NCBI RefSeq assembly: GCF_900110255.1
Contig: NZ_FODD01000008.1
Coordinates: 124,001 to 188,000, forward strand
From: Actinacidiphila rubida
GTDB lineage: Bacteria > Actinomycetota > Actinomycetes > Streptomycetales > Streptomycetaceae
DNA: 64,000 nucleotides
Reading direction: 5' to 3'
A program made the position numbers and the translations under genes. Below, in pieces: positions 30,453 to 39,555 of the stretch (its first letter is position 1; each line of letters begins with the position of its first letter). The notes beneath the pieces are model-generated. The model did not search any database. It was not told the origin of the DNA and was given only the letters and a program-made list of their open reading frames with translations.

Positions 30453-33400
30453 ATGAGCCCGCAGCACGAGCCGTCCCAGCAGCAGTACCGCCAGGTGCCC
30501 GCCCAGGTGGACCTGCCCGCCCTCGAACACGAGGTGCTGTCCCTGTGGAGTGAGCGCAAGACCTTCGCGCGCTCGCTGGAGCAGACCGCCGGCCGCCCCG
30601 ACTGGGTGTTCTACGAGGGCCCGCCGACCGCCAACGGCATGCCCGGTGCCCACCACATCGAGGCCCGCGTCTTCAAGGACGTGTTCCCCCGGTACAAGAC
30701 CATGCAGGGCTTCCACGTGACCCGCAAGGCCGGCTGGGACTGCCACGGCCTGCCGGTCGAGCTGGCCGTGGAGAAGGAGCTCGGCTTCACCGGCAAGCAG
30801 GACATCGAGGCGTACGGCATCGCGGAGTTCAACGCCAAGTGCCGCGCGTCGGTGACCCGCCACACGGACGCGTTCGCCGAGTTGACGACACGCATGGGCT
30901 ACTGGGTCGACCTCGACGACGCGTACCGCACGATGGACCCCGAGTACGTGGAGTCCGTGTGGTGGTCGCTGAAGCAGATCTTCGACAAGGGCCTGCTCGT
31001 CCAGGACTACCGGGTCGCGCCCTGGTGCCCCAAGGACCAGACGGGCCTGTCCGACCACGAACTCGCGCAGGGCTACGAGACGGTCGTCGACCCGTCGGTG
31101 TACGTGCGCTTCCCGCTGACCTCCGGCCCGCTGGCCGGCCAGGCGTCGCTGCTGGTGTGGACGACGACGCCGTGGACGCTGGTGTCCAACACCGCGGTCG
31201 CCGCGAACCCCGACGTCACCTACGTGGTCGCCACCGACGGCACCGAACAGGTCGTCGTGGCCGAGCCGTTGCTCGGCAAGGCGCTGGGCGAGGGCTGGGA
31301 GCCGACCGGGCAGCGCTTCACCGGCCGTGAGATGGAGCGCTGGACCTACGAGCGCCCGTTCGGCTTCGTCGAGATCCCGGACGCGCACTTCGTCCTCAAC
31401 GCCGGGTACGTGACGACCGAGGACGGCACCGGACTGGTCCACCAGTCCCCCGCGTTCGGCGAGGACGACCTCAAGACCTGCGCCGCGTACGGGCTGCCGG
31501 TGGTCAACCCGGTGCGCCCCGACGGCACGTTCGACACGGACGTGCCGCTGGTCGGCGGCGTCTTCTTCAAGAAGGCCGACGAGCTGCTGGTCGCCGAGCT
31601 GAAGTCCACCGGGCGGCTGTTCCGGCACCTGCCGTACGAGCACAGCTATCCGCACTGCTGGCGCTGCCACACCGCGCTGCTCTACTACGCGCAGCCGTCG
31701 TGGTACATCCGCACCACCGCCGTCAAGGACGCGCTGCTGCGCGAGAACGAGCGCACGAACTGGTACCCGGAGTCGGTGAAGTACGGCCGCTACGGCGACT
31801 GGCTCGACAACAACGTCGACTGGGCGCTGTCCCGCAACCGCTACTGGGGCACGCCGCTGCCGATCTGGCGCTGCGAGGACGGCCACCTCACGTGCGTGGG
31901 CTCGCTCGCCGAACTCGGCGACCTGACCGGCACCGACCAGTCCGGCCTCGACCCGCACCGCCCCTTCATCGACGAGGTCGTGTTCCCCTGCCCGACCTGT
32001 GCGCAGACCGCGACGCGGGTGCCCGAGGTGATCGACGCCTGGTACGACTCGGGGTCGATGCCGTTCGCGCAGTGGGGCTACCCGTACCGCAACAAGGACG
32101 TCTTCGAGCGCACGTACCCGGCGCAGTTCATCTCCGAGGCGATCGACCAGACCCGCGGCTGGTTCTACACGCTGATGGCGGTCGGCACGCTGGTCTTCGA
32201 CCGGTCCGCCTACGAGAACGTGGTGTGCCTCGGCCACATCCTCGCCGAGGACGGCCGCAAGATGTCCAAGCACCTGGGCAACATCCTGCAGCCGATCCCG
32301 CTCATGGACCAGCACGGCGCCGACGCGGTGCGCTGGTTCATGGCCGCCGGCGGCTCCCCCTGGGCCGCGCGCCGGGTCGGTCACGGCACGATCCAGGAGG
32401 TGGTCCGCAAGACGCTGCTCACCTACTGGAACACCGTGGCGTTCCAGGCGCTGTACGCCCGCACGTCGGGCTGGGCCCCCTCGGCGGCCGACCCGGCCGT
32501 CGCGGACCGCCCGCTGCTGGACCGCTGGCTGGTCGGCGAGCTGAACGTGCTGGTGCGCGATGTCTCGGACGCGCTGGACGGGTTCGACACCCAGCGTGCC
32601 GGGAAGTTGCTGTCCGGGTTCGTCGACGACCTGTCCAACTGGTACGTGCGACGCTCGCGCCGGCGGTTCTGGCAGGGCGACGCGGCGGCGCTGCGCACCC
32701 TGCACGACGTGCTCGAGACGGTGACGCGGCTGATGGCGCCGCTGGTGCCGTTCATCACCGAGCGGGTGTGGCAGGACCTGGTGGTCCCGGTCGTGGCCGA
32801 CGCGCCGGACTCGGTGCACCTCGCGTCGTGGCCGGAGGTCGCCGGGGAGTGGATCGACCCGGCGCTGTCCGAGCAGATGCAGCTCGTGCGGCGGCTGGTC
32901 GAACTGGGCCGGGCGACCCGGGCGGAGTCCGGCGTCAAGACCCGGCAGCCGCTGTCGCGCGCGCTGGTCGCCGCGGCCGGCTTCGAGAACCTCTCGGCGG
33001 AGCTGCGCGGGCAGATCGCCGAAGAGCTCAACGTCTCGTCCCTGGCCTCGCTCTCCGAGGTCGGCGGGTCACTCGTCGACACCAGCGCCAAGGCCAACTT
33101 CCGTGCGCTGGGCAAGCGGTTCGGCAAAGGCGTGCAGGCGGTGGCGGCGGCGGTCGCCGCGGCGGACGCGGCGGCGCTCTCGGCGGACCTGCGGGAGCGC
33201 GGCAGCGCGACGGTCGTGGTGGAGGGCGAGGACGTGGTCCTCGCGCCCGAGGAGGTCATCGTCACCGAGACGCCCCGCGAGGGCTGGTCGGTGGCGTCCG
33301 ACGCGGGTGCGACGGTCGCGCTCGACCTGGAGGTCACGCCGGAACTGCGGCTGGCCGGGCTCGCCCGCGACGTGATCCGGCTCGTCCAGGAGGCCCGGAA

Positions 33401-33617
33401 GAACTCCGGCCTCGAGGTGACCGACCGCATCGACGTGCGGTACGCCGCGGGCGAGGACGAGTTGGGCACGGCGCTCGCGCGGCATGCGCGGCTCATCTCC
33501 GACGAGGTCCTGGCGGACAGCTTCGAGGCCGGCGCGCCCGCCGCGGGCGACGGGTTCGGCTCCGCCTTCTCCGACGAGGCGCTCGCGCTGACGTTCCACC
33601 TCCGCAAGTCCCGCTGA
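30453..33617 (+). CDS. ileS: Isoleucyl-tRNA synthetase
   Basis: A class I synthetase of about 1054 residues. The HIGH-type motif is PGAHHIEARVFKD, followed by KAGWDCHGLPVE, and KMSKH is in GRKMSKHLGN. Its length and the GPPTANGMPG form place it in the eukaryote-like type 2 IleRS group, which is usually less sensitive to mupirocin. The editing domain (WTTTPWTLVSNTAVA) and the tRNA-anticodon domain are present. ATG 30453 lies 10 nt after GGAGG, whose access is controlled by the T-box leader. Confidence 0.97.
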   Translation: MSPQHEPSQQQYRQVPAQVDLPALEHEVLSLWSERKTFARSLEQTAGRPDWVFYEGPPTANGMPGAHHIEARVFKDVFPRYKTMQGFHVTRKAGWDCHGLPVELAVEKELGFTGKQDIEAYGIAEFNAKCRASVTRHTDAFAELTTRMGYWVDLDDAYRTMDPEYVESVWWSLKQIFDKGLLVQDYRVAPWCPKDQTGLSDHELAQGYETVVDPSVYVRFPLTSGPLAGQASLLVWTTTPWTLVSNTAVAANPDVTYVVATDGTEQVVVAEPLLGKALGEGWEPTGQRFTGREMERWTYERPFGFVEIPDAHFVLNAGYVTTEDGTGLVHQSPAFGEDDLKTCAAYGLPVVNPVRPDGTFDTDVPLVGGVFFKKADELLVAELKSTGRLFRHLPYEHSYPHCWRCHTALLYYAQPSWYIRTTAVKDALLRENERTNWYPESVKYGRYGDWLDNNVDWALSRNRYWGTPLPIWRCEDGHLTCVGSLAELGDLTGTDQSGLDPHRPFIDEVVFPCPTCAQTATRVPEVIDAWYDSGSMPFAQWGYPYRNKDVFERTYPAQFISEAIDQTRGWFYTLMAVGTLVFDRSAYENVVCLGHILAEDGRKMSKHLGNILQPIPLMDQHGADAVRWFMAAGGSPWAARRVGHGTIQEVVRKTLLTYWNTVAFQALYARTSGWAPSAADPAVADRPLLDRWLVGELNVLVRDVSDALDGFDTQRAGKLLSGFVDDLSNWYVRRSRRRFWQGDAAALRTLHDVLETVTRLMAPLVPFITERVWQDLVVPVVADAPDSVHLASWPEVAGEWIDPALSEQMQLVRRLVELGRATRAESGVKTRQPLSRALVAAAGFENLSAELRGQIAEELNVSSLASLSEVGGSLVDTSAKANFRALGKRFGKGVQAVAAAVAAADAAALSADLRERGSATVVVEGEDVVLAPEEVIVTETPREGWSVASDAGATVALDLEVTPELRLAGLARDVIRLVQEARKNSGLEVTDRIDVRYAAGEDELGTALARHARLISDEVLADSFEAGAPAAGDGFGSAFSDEALALTFHLRKSR

Positions 33618-33629
33618 CCCCCTCGCCCC

Positions 33630-33985
33630 GCCCGGGCGCCGGTCCGCCCTTCCCGGGCGGGGTTCTGCCCTCCCCGGGCGGGGGTTCGCCCTCCCCGGGC
33701 GGGGCCCTGCCCGGGGCTGGGACTCGCCCTGCGCGGCCGGGGGTTCGCCCTGCGCCGGCGGCGTTTGGCCCTCCCCCGGGCCGGGGGTTCGCCCCGTCCG
33801 GGCGGGGGGGTTCGCCCCGTCCGGGCGGGGGGGTTCGCCCTGTCCCGGCGGGGGTTCGCCCTGTCCCGGCGGGGGTTCGCCCTCTGCCCGGGGCGGCGGT
33901 CCGCCGTGTCCGGGCGGGGGTTCGCCCTCCCCGGGCGGGGGATCCGCCCTCCCCGGGCGGGGGTTCGCCCTGTCCGGGCGAAGGG
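33630..33985. repeat. Imperfect tandem array of about 21-23-bp GC-rich units
   Basis: About 15 degenerate copies of CCGGGCGGGGGTTCGCCCT with variable 2-4-nt linkers follow the ileS stop. Periods are 21-23 bp. Each unit is itself self-complementary (GGGCG with CGCCC), so the array can fold into many alternative hairpins. Open reading frames across it are low-complexity Pro/Gly/Arg artefacts. Confidence 0.85.
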
Positions 33986-34157
33986 TCACCGTCAGGGGCG
34001 CGGGGTCCCCCAGCCTCCGGCCGGGAGGTGCCCCCAGCGCGCTCAGCCCGCGCGGCGGCGCGGTTCGTCACCGGCCCGAAGGGGCTGTTCGGTTCGATCC
34101 GGACCACCGGCCGGTGGCCGGTTCCTCGCGCTGAGGGACCCCGCGCCCATGATGGTT

Positions 34158-34250
34158 GCCGTCCGCCCGCACAGGGCGAACCCCAGGCCGCACCGGGCGA
34201 AGCGCCGCCCGCACAGGGCGGACCCCCGCCCGGGGAGGGCGAACCGTGCG
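34158..34250. repeat. Inverted-orientation copies of the same GC-rich unit
   Basis: Four degenerate units in the opposite sense (for example GCACAGGGCGAACCCC and GGAGGGCGAACC) lie between the tandem array and the terminator. The 720-bp ileS-divIVA gap thus holds a forward array, a spacer of about 170 bp with an extra dispersed element (34002-34036), an inverted mini-array and the terminator. No gene is seen. Confidence 0.7.
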
Positions 34251-34264
34251 TCGGGGGGGACAAA

Positions 34265-34309
34265 AGGGCCGGGCCTCCTGGGGAAACGGTTCCCCGGAGG
34301 CCCGGCCCT
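34265..34309. terminator. Strong bidirectional terminator between ileS and divIVA
   Basis: AGGGCCGGGCCTCC (34265-34278) is exactly complementary to 34296-34309, with an inner 6-bp helix GGGGAA/TTCCCC and a 4-nt loop. It lies between convergent genes. A run of A residues (34262-34265) would give a U tract for the minus-strand transcript of divIVA. Confidence 0.9.
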
Positions 34310-34338
34310 GGTGCAGGCAGCCCGCGCGCTAGGCGCGT

Positions 34339-35466
34339 TTAGTTGTCGTCCTCATCGATGAGGAACCCTCGCATCGGCGTCGGCGCCTGCTGCAGCGGCG
34401 ACGGCCCCTGCGGCCGCACCGGTGCCATCGGCTGCGTCATGGCCGGCGACATCTGCTGCTGGCCGCCGTAGGTCGGGCCGGGGTTGTGCCCGCCCATGCC
34501 CTGGCCGCCGCCGTAGGACGGCGCCGAGCCGTGGCCCATCGCGCCGGCTCCGGCCGGAGCCATGCCGCCCATGCCCTGGCCGCCCATCGTGCCGCCGCCC
34601 ATGGAGGGCGCGGCCGGCAGGGACGGCGCGGGCGGAGACGTCCGCGGCGGGGCGAGCGAGTCGTCCGCCTGGTTCTCCAGCTGGCGCAGCTGCGACTCCA
34701 GGTAGGACTTCAGGCGCGTGCGGTACTCCCGCTCGAAGCCGCGCAGGTCCTCGACCTTGCGCTCCAGCGTGGCGCGGGCGGACTCCAGGGAGCCCATCGC
34801 GACGCGGTGCTTCTCCTGGGCGTCCCGCTCCAGCGCGTCCGCCTTGGCGCGGGCGTCCCGCTCCAGGCCCTCGGCACGGCTGCGCGCCTCACCGACGATC
34901 TTGTTGGCCTCGGAACGCGCCTCGGCGATCGCCTGGTCGGCGGTCTGCTGCGCGAGCGAGAGCACGCGGGCGGCACTGTCGCCGCCGGGCCCCTGCTGCT
35001 GCATCGGGTGCCCGCCCATGGGGCCGGGACCCTGCTGCTGCATGGGGTGACCCTGCTGCTGCATGGGGTGCTGGCCCATCGGACCGGGACCCTGCTGCTG
35101 CATGGGGTGACCCTGCTGCTGCATGGGGTGCTGCTGGGCGCTGGGCCCCGCGGGCAGCTGAGGTGCGCCTCCGGGCAGCTGGGGCGGACCCATCTGCTGC
35201 TGCGGCACCGGCTGCGGTCCGGATATGGCAGCGGGCACCGGCCGGTCCTGCGGTTCCGGCTTGCGCATGCCCTGCTGCTGGTTCTGGGCGGCGGCACGAG
35301 TGGCCGCGGCCAGTTTGGCCCGCAGATCCTCGTTCTCGCGGAGCAGACGTGTCAGCTCCGACTCCACCTCGTCGAGGAAGGCGTCGACCTCGTCCTCGTC
35401 ATAGCCCTCTCGGAGCCGGACGGTCGTGAACTGCTTGTTCCGAACGTCCTCGGGGGTCAGCGGCAT
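34339..35466 (-). CDS. divIVA: DivIVA polar-growth scaffold protein
   Basis: A coiled-coil protein of 375 residues that marks growing hyphal tips and recruits cell-wall synthesis. The N-terminal lipid-binding domain is LTPEDVRNKQFTTVRLREGY, followed by a first coiled coil (DEVESELTRLLRENEDL). A Gln/Pro/Gly/Met linker with HPMQQQG repeats (about residues 113-160) precedes the second coiled coil (about 165-270). A Gly/Met/Pro-rich tail ends in FLIDEDDN. Two coiled coils split by a Pro/Gln-rich linker is typical of Streptomyces DivIVA. ATG 35466 has GAGGTGAAG upstream. Confidence 0.96.
   Translation of the reverse strand: MPLTPEDVRNKQFTTVRLREGYDEDEVDAFLDEVESELTRLLRENEDLRAKLAAATRAAAQNQQQGMRKPEPQDRPVPAAISGPQPVPQQQMGPPQLPGGAPQLPAGPSAQQHPMQQQGHPMQQQGPGPMGQHPMQQQGHPMQQQGPGPMGGHPMQQQGPGGDSAARVLSLAQQTADQAIAEARSEANKIVGEARSRAEGLERDARAKADALERDAQEKHRVAMGSLESARATLERKVEDLRGFEREYRTRLKSYLESQLRQLENQADDSLAPPRTSPPAPSLPAAPSMGGGTMGGQGMGGMAPAGAGAMGHGSAPSYGGGQGMGGHNPGPTYGGQQQMSPAMTQPMAPVRPQGPSPLQQAPTPMRGFLIDEDDN
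34996..35133. repeat. 60-bp coding tandem repeat in divIVA
   Basis: The DNA for two 20-residue units of the HPMQQQG/GPGPMG type repeats with an exact 60-bp period (35026-35073 and 35086-35133 are identical over 48 bp). A degenerate third copy begins near 34996. This region is likely to vary in copy number between strains. Confidence 0.8.
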
Positions 35467-35512
35467 CTCTTCACCTCAACGTGATCGTCGACATATCGGG
35501 AGCCCACACCGT

Positions 35513-35800
35513 TCACATCAAGCCCCCCACGACGGAGATCAGGATGTACACGATGATCATCAATACGAAGAAGGACAGGTCGAGCGCCACGCCCCCGAGA
35601 CGTAGCGGCGGGATGAACCGCCGCAGAAGCTTGAGTGGCGGATCGGTGACAGTGTAAGTGCCCTCCAGAACCACCACCATGGCCTTCCCAGGATGCCACG
35701 ATCGTGCGAACTGGAAGACCCAATCCATCACCAACCGGAAAATGAGGACGGCGAGGAAGCAGAACAGCGCGATGTACAGCACCTGGAGTGCGACACTCAT
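35513..35800 (-). CDS. YggT family membrane protein
   Basis: A protein of 95 residues with two membrane segments (VLYIALFCFLAVLIFRLVMDW and LDLSFFVLMIIVYILISVVGG) and the conserved loop TDPPLKLLRRFIPPLRLGGVALD. YggT genes lie between sepF and divIVA in many Gram-positives. A role in division or osmotic tolerance is suspected but not settled. Confidence 0.92.
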   Translation of the reverse strand: MSVALQVLYIALFCFLAVLIFRLVMDWVFQFARSWHPGKAMVVVLEGTYTVTDPPLKLLRRFIPPLRLGGVALDLSFFVLMIIVYILISVVGGLM

Positions 35801-35863
35801 CGCGCTTCCCTCTCCCCTGCTCGTCCGCCGGCCTGTCGACCGGGTCCTGCGGTTGCGTCTGGC

Positions 35864-36487
35864 TCAGCTCTGGTTGAAGAACCCGCCCTCGGCAATCCGG
35901 GCTTTGTCCTCCGCCGTGACATCGACGTTAGCAGGCGACAGCAGAAACACCTTCTGCGTCACCCGCTCGATGCTCCCGTGGAGGCCGAAGACCAGACCCG
36001 CGGCGAAGTCGACCAGACGCTTCGCGTCGGTGTCGTCCATCTCCGTCAAGTTCATGATCACCGGGGTGCCCTCACGGAAGTGTTCCCCGATGGTACGGGC
36101 TTCGTTGTACGTCCGGGGGTGGAGTGTCGTGATCCGGTACGGCTCCCGTTCCGACACGACCTTGGGCATGATCACGGGTGGGTTCTTCTCCAGGGTGTGA
36201 CGTTCGGGTGTGATGGATGCCACTGGGGCGATCCTCGGTTCGCGGGGCGCCGGAGCGTGCACGAGCCGCGGCGGCTCGTCCTGGGGGGGCTGGTGCTGGC
36301 TGGGCGCCACCAGCTGGCTGTGCGGTCGACGGGGAGCCACCCGCTCCGGCTCCGGAGCGGTGCGCCCGCTCGGCGGCGTGGGCAGCTCGGGCTCGAACTC
36401 GTCGTCGGAGTCGAAGCCGGGTCCGTCGTACCCGTCGTCCTCCACGAGGCCGAGGTAGACCGCCATCTTGCGCATCGCGCCGGCCAT
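35864..36487 (-). CDS. sepF: Cell division protein SepF
   Basis: A protein of 207 residues. The N-terminal [14 protein letters not shown] is the membrane-binding amphipathic helix, an acidic/Pro-rich linker follows (residues about 20-95), and the C-terminal SepF domain shows [25 protein letters not shown] and [17 protein letters not shown]. SepF tethers FtsZ to the membrane in actinobacteria, which lack FtsA. It lies 93 bp after yggS in the ftsZ-proximal group. Confidence 0.96.
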   Translation of the reverse strand: MAGAMRKMAVYLGLVEDDGYDGPGFDSDDEFEPELPTPPSGRTAPEPERVAPRRPHSQLVAPSQHQPPQDEPPRLVHAPAPREPRIAPVASITPERHTLEKNPPVIMPKVVSEREPYRITTLHPRTYNEARTIGEHFREGTPVIMNLTEMDDTDAKRLVDFAAGLVFGLHGSIERVTQKVFLLSPANVDVTAEDKARIAEGGFFNQS

Positions 36488-36580
36488 GCTCTGCGTCCTC
36501 TCAGCGGGGTTGCGGTCCTCGGCCGCCTGCGAACGGCCGCCACACCATATTTATGCTGTGGTCCGACTTGTTTGGTGACG

Positions 36581-37324
36581 TTACCGGAGCCGTGCACGGA
36601 CTCCGAGTACCGCCGTACCGACGCGGACGTGTGTCGCTCCGGCGGCCACCGCTTCCTCGAGGTCCTGGCTCATCCCTGCCGAGACCATGTTCGCAGCCGG
36701 ATGCGCTTCGCGCAGGCGGGATGAGATTTCCATCAACCGATCGAAGGCAGCGCGGGGTTGGCCCGCGTAGCGGCCGGCGAGCGGTGCTACGGTCATCAGC
36801 CCGTCGAGACGCAGGCCCTCGGCCGCCGCGATGGCGTCGGCGAGGGCCTCGACCCCGTCGGGTGCGACGCCGCCGCGTTCGCCCTGCGTCCCCGACTCGG
36901 CGTCCAGCGCGACCTGCACCAGGCAACCGAGCCGCCGCCCTTCGGCGGTGGCCGCGTGGGACAGCGCGCCGACCAGCCGGGACCGGTCGACGGAGTGCAC
37001 GTGATCAGCGTAACGGACCACGGAGCGGGCCTTGTTGGTCTGCAACTGGCCCACGAAGTGCCAGTTGAGCGGCAGGTCGGCGGTCTCCGCGGCCTTCGCT
37101 CCGGCCTCCTGGTCGCGGTTCTCCGCGACCTGCCGTACGCCGAGCCCGGACAGCAACCGCACGTCGGAGGCCGGGTAGGTCTTGGTGACCACGATCAGGG
37201 TCACGTCCGCGCGGTCGCGTCCGGCGTCACGGCAGGCCGCGGCGATCCGCTCCTCCACCTGCGCCAGGTTTGCCGCGAGTTGTCGCTGTCTGTCCGAACT
37301 GCCGGTGGCAGCTGTGTCGTTCAC
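36581..37324 (-). CDS. YggS-type PLP homeostasis protein
   Basis: A TIM-barrel PLP-binding protein of 247 residues. The PLP lysine lies in LIVVTKTYPASDV, and NWHFVGQLQTNK and VSAGMSQDLEEAVAAGATHVRVGTA are the family signatures. It balances free pyridoxal phosphate rather than catalysing a reaction. The GTG at 37324 overlaps the pgeF stop by 4 bp (GTGA). Confidence 0.95.
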   Translation of the reverse strand: MNDTAATGSSDRQRQLAANLAQVEERIAAACRDAGRDRADVTLIVVTKTYPASDVRLLSGLGVRQVAENRDQEAGAKAAETADLPLNWHFVGQLQTNKARSVVRYADHVHSVDRSRLVGALSHAATAEGRRLGCLVQVALDAESGTQGERGGVAPDGVEALADAIAAAEGLRLDGLMTVAPLAGRYAGQPRAAFDRLMEISSRLREAHPAANMVSAGMSQDLEEAVAAGATHVRVGTAVLGVRARLR

Positions 37325-38058
37325 GCGGTTCCGTCCAGCCAGACATAGCTCGCGAGCCGGCCGGTGACGGACTCGCGACGGTAGGAGAAGTGGTCGGGGG
37401 ACTCCAGGGTGCACACGGAGGGCGCGTCGGCGACCCGCACGCCCGCGTGCGCGAGTTGGGCCCGCACCCCGGCGCCCACGTCCACCGCCGGCGTGCCCCA
37501 GCCGGTGGTGGCGAACGCCTCCGGTACGACCGCGGCCACCTCCTCGCGCAGGGCCGCCGGAACCTCGTAGCACTTCCCGCACACCGAGGGGCCGAGCAGC
37601 GCCGTGATCCGGTCGGGGCGGGCGCCCCGCGCGGTCATCGCCTCGACGGCCGCGGGGACGACGCCGGCGACCAGGCCGGGACGGCCGGCGTGCGCGGCGG
37701 CGGCGACCCCGGCGACCGGGTCGGCCAGCAGCACCGGGACGCAGTCGGCGGTCAGCACCGCGAGCGTCACGTCGCCGCGGGTGGTGACGAGGGCGTCGAC
37801 GGCCGGCACCGGCCCGTCGCCCCAGGGACCGTCGGCCACGGCGACGTCCCGCCCGTGCACCTGGTTCATCCACACCACGCGCTGCGGGTCGCGGCCGAGC
37901 GCCTCGGCGGCGCGGGCGCGGTTGGCGTGCACGGCGGCCGGGTCGTCGCCGACCGCGCCGCCGAGGTTGAGGCTGTCATACGGAACGGCGCTCACTCCGC
38001 CCCACCTGTCGGTGAAGGCGAAGTGCGCGCCGCCCACTGCTGTGCGGTGCCCTATCAC
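37321..38058 (-). CDS. pgeF: Peptidoglycan editing factor PgeF (YlmD/laccase-domain family)
   Basis: A protein of 245 residues with a Cu-oxidase_4 fold. The metal/active residues are in WMNQVHG, VLTADCVPVLLAD and AAHAGRPGLVAGV, and GPSVCGKCYEV is the conserved C-terminal motif. Related proteins remove misincorporated residues from peptidoglycan precursors or act on purine nucleosides. It lies 10 bp after ftsZ, so it is probably co-transcribed. Confidence 0.92.
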   Translation of the reverse strand: MIGHRTAVGGAHFAFTDRWGGVSAVPYDSLNLGGAVGDDPAAVHANRARAAEALGRDPQRVVWMNQVHGRDVAVADGPWGDGPVPAVDALVTTRGDVTLAVLTADCVPVLLADPVAGVAAAAHAGRPGLVAGVVPAAVEAMTARGARPDRITALLGPSVCGKCYEVPAALREEVAAVVPEAFATTGWGTPAVDVGAGVRAQLAHAGVRVADAPSVCTLESPDHFSYRRESVTGRLASYVWLDGTA

Positions 38059-38068
38059 TGCCGGGCGG

Positions 38069-39283
38069 TCACTTCAGGAAGTCGGGGACGTCGAGCTCTT
38101 CGGCCGAGTCCTGGTACGGGCGGGCCGGCGGCACGATCGGCGGGATCGCCGGCGGCGGGACCGGGGTCTCGGCGGCCGGGGCGGGCTTCGGGTCCCGCTC
38201 GGCCGGGGCGTGCGGGATGCTGCCCATGCCGTCGAACGGCGCGCTGGTGCGGGAGGGCTCGCTGCGCGGCAGCGGCGCGTCGTCGCGCGAGGCGTAGCCG
38301 CCCGCGGCCTTGTCGCGGCTGCCCTTGGTGGGCGGCTGGCCGCCGTCGAAGCCGGCGGCGATGACGGTGACCCGCACCTCGTCGCCGAGCGCGTCGTCGA
38401 TCACCGCGCCGAAGATGATGTTGGCCTCCGGGTGGGCGGCCTCGCTGACCAGCTGGGCGGCCTCGTTGATCTCGAACAGCCCGAGGTCGGAGCCGCCGGA
38501 GATGGACAGCAGCACGCCGCGGGCGCCGTCGATGGAGGCTTCCAGCAGCGGCGAGGAGATCGCCATCTCCGCGGCGGCGACCGCCCGGTCGTCGCCGCGG
38601 GCCGAACCGATGCCCATGAGGGCGGAACCCGCCTCGGACATCACGGACTTCACGTCGGCGAAGTCGAGGTTGATCAGGCCCGGCGTGGTGATCAGGTCGG
38701 TGATGCCCTGGACGCCGGAGAGCAGCACCTGGTCGGCGGACCGGAACGCGTCCAGCACGCTGACCTGGCGGTCCGAGATGGACAGCAGCCGGTCGTTGGG
38801 GATGACGATGAGGGTGTCGACGTTCTCGCGCAGGCCGGCGATGCCGTCCTCGGCCTGGTTGGCGCGGCGGCGGCCCTCGAAGGTGAACGGCCGGGTGACG
38901 ACCCCGATGGTCAGGGCGCCCAGCGAGCGGGCGATGTTGGCGACGACGGGGGCGCCGCCGGTGCCGGTGCCGCCGCCCTCGCCCGCGGTGACGAAGACCA
39001 TGTCGGCGCCCTTGAGCACCTCTTCGATCTCCTCACGGTGGTCCTCGGCGGCCTTGCGGCCGACGTCCGGGTTGGCGCCGGCGCCGAGCCCGCGGGTCAG
39101 CTCACGGCCGACGTCGAGCTTGACGTCGGCGTCGCTCATCAGCAGGGCCTGCGCATCGGTGTTGATCGCGATGAACTCGACGCCCTTGAGACCGACCTCG
39201 ATCATCCGGTTGATGGCGTTGACGCCACCGCCGCCGATGCCGACGACCTTGATGACTGCGAGGTAGTTCTGCGGTGCTGCCAC
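38069..39283 (-). CDS. ftsZ: Cell division GTPase FtsZ
   Basis: The tubulin-like Z-ring protein, 404 residues. GTP-binding loop [20 protein letters not shown], the T7 loop [15 protein letters not shown] that completes the neighbour's active site, and a variable Pro/Ala-rich linker (about residues 320-390) are seen. The conserved tail ELDVPDFLK binds SepF and other partners. In Streptomyces FtsZ is needed for sporulation septa but not for growth. The 272-bp upstream region holds a hairpin and developmental-control candidates. Confidence 0.98.
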   Translation of the reverse strand: MAAPQNYLAVIKVVGIGGGGVNAINRMIEVGLKGVEFIAINTDAQALLMSDADVKLDVGRELTRGLGAGANPDVGRKAAEDHREEIEEVLKGADMVFVTAGEGGGTGTGGAPVVANIARSLGALTIGVVTRPFTFEGRRRANQAEDGIAGLRENVDTLIVIPNDRLLSISDRQVSVLDAFRSADQVLLSGVQGITDLITTPGLINLDFADVKSVMSEAGSALMGIGSARGDDRAVAAAEMAISSPLLEASIDGARGVLLSISGGSDLGLFEINEAAQLVSEAAHPEANIIFGAVIDDALGDEVRVTVIAAGFDGGQPPTKGSRDKAAGGYASRDDAPLPRSEPSRTSAPFDGMGSIPHAPAERDPKPAPAAETPVPPPAIPPIVPPARPYQDSAEELDVPDFLK

Positions 39284-39351
39284 GTCGAAGGCCTCTCGCC
39301 TCGAGTTACGAATCGGGTGGGACGGTCGGTGAGTTCGCCGTTGCCGTTCCG

Positions 39352-39376
39352 AACCCTAACCCTGAGGTTTAGGGTT
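39352..39376 (-). promoter_or_regulatory. Hairpin-forming element in the ftsZ upstream region
   Basis: AACCCTAACC (39352-39361) pairs with GGTTTAGGGTT (39366-39376) through 10 bp with one bulged T and a CTGA loop. It lies about 70 bp upstream of ftsZ, inside the ftsQ-ftsZ gap where developmental promoters are known in Streptomyces. A GACAC pentamer (39412-39416), the core recognised by WhiA, lies nearby. Function is inferred. Confidence 0.5.
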
Positions 39377-39555
39377 ACCAGTATGCCTGTCCCCGTGTTC
39401 CTTTGGGACGAGACACTAAGTCGACAAGCGGTGATGGTTCAACGAACACGCCGAACCTCCCGTTTTTCTTTTCACCCTATGTGATCACGCCGTACGCCGT
39501 GCGGCCAGGGGTCCCGGGCCGTCCCGGCGCCCTCCGGTCCGGGCCCGAGGAAGCG

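Noticed and set aside
33630..33985. Possible CRISPR array
   Set aside because: Units are degenerate, adjoin each other with only 2-4-nt linkers, and have no unique spacers or cas genes.
33069..34263. Long Pro/Gly/Arg-rich open frames in the repeat region after ileS
   Set aside because: They translate the tandem repeat in several frames on both strands with no ribosome site; they are artefacts of low complexity.
39352..39376. Telomere-like CCCTAA repeats
   Set aside because: Only two units, in the ftsZ control region; Streptomyces telomeres are of a different kind. Better read as a hairpin.
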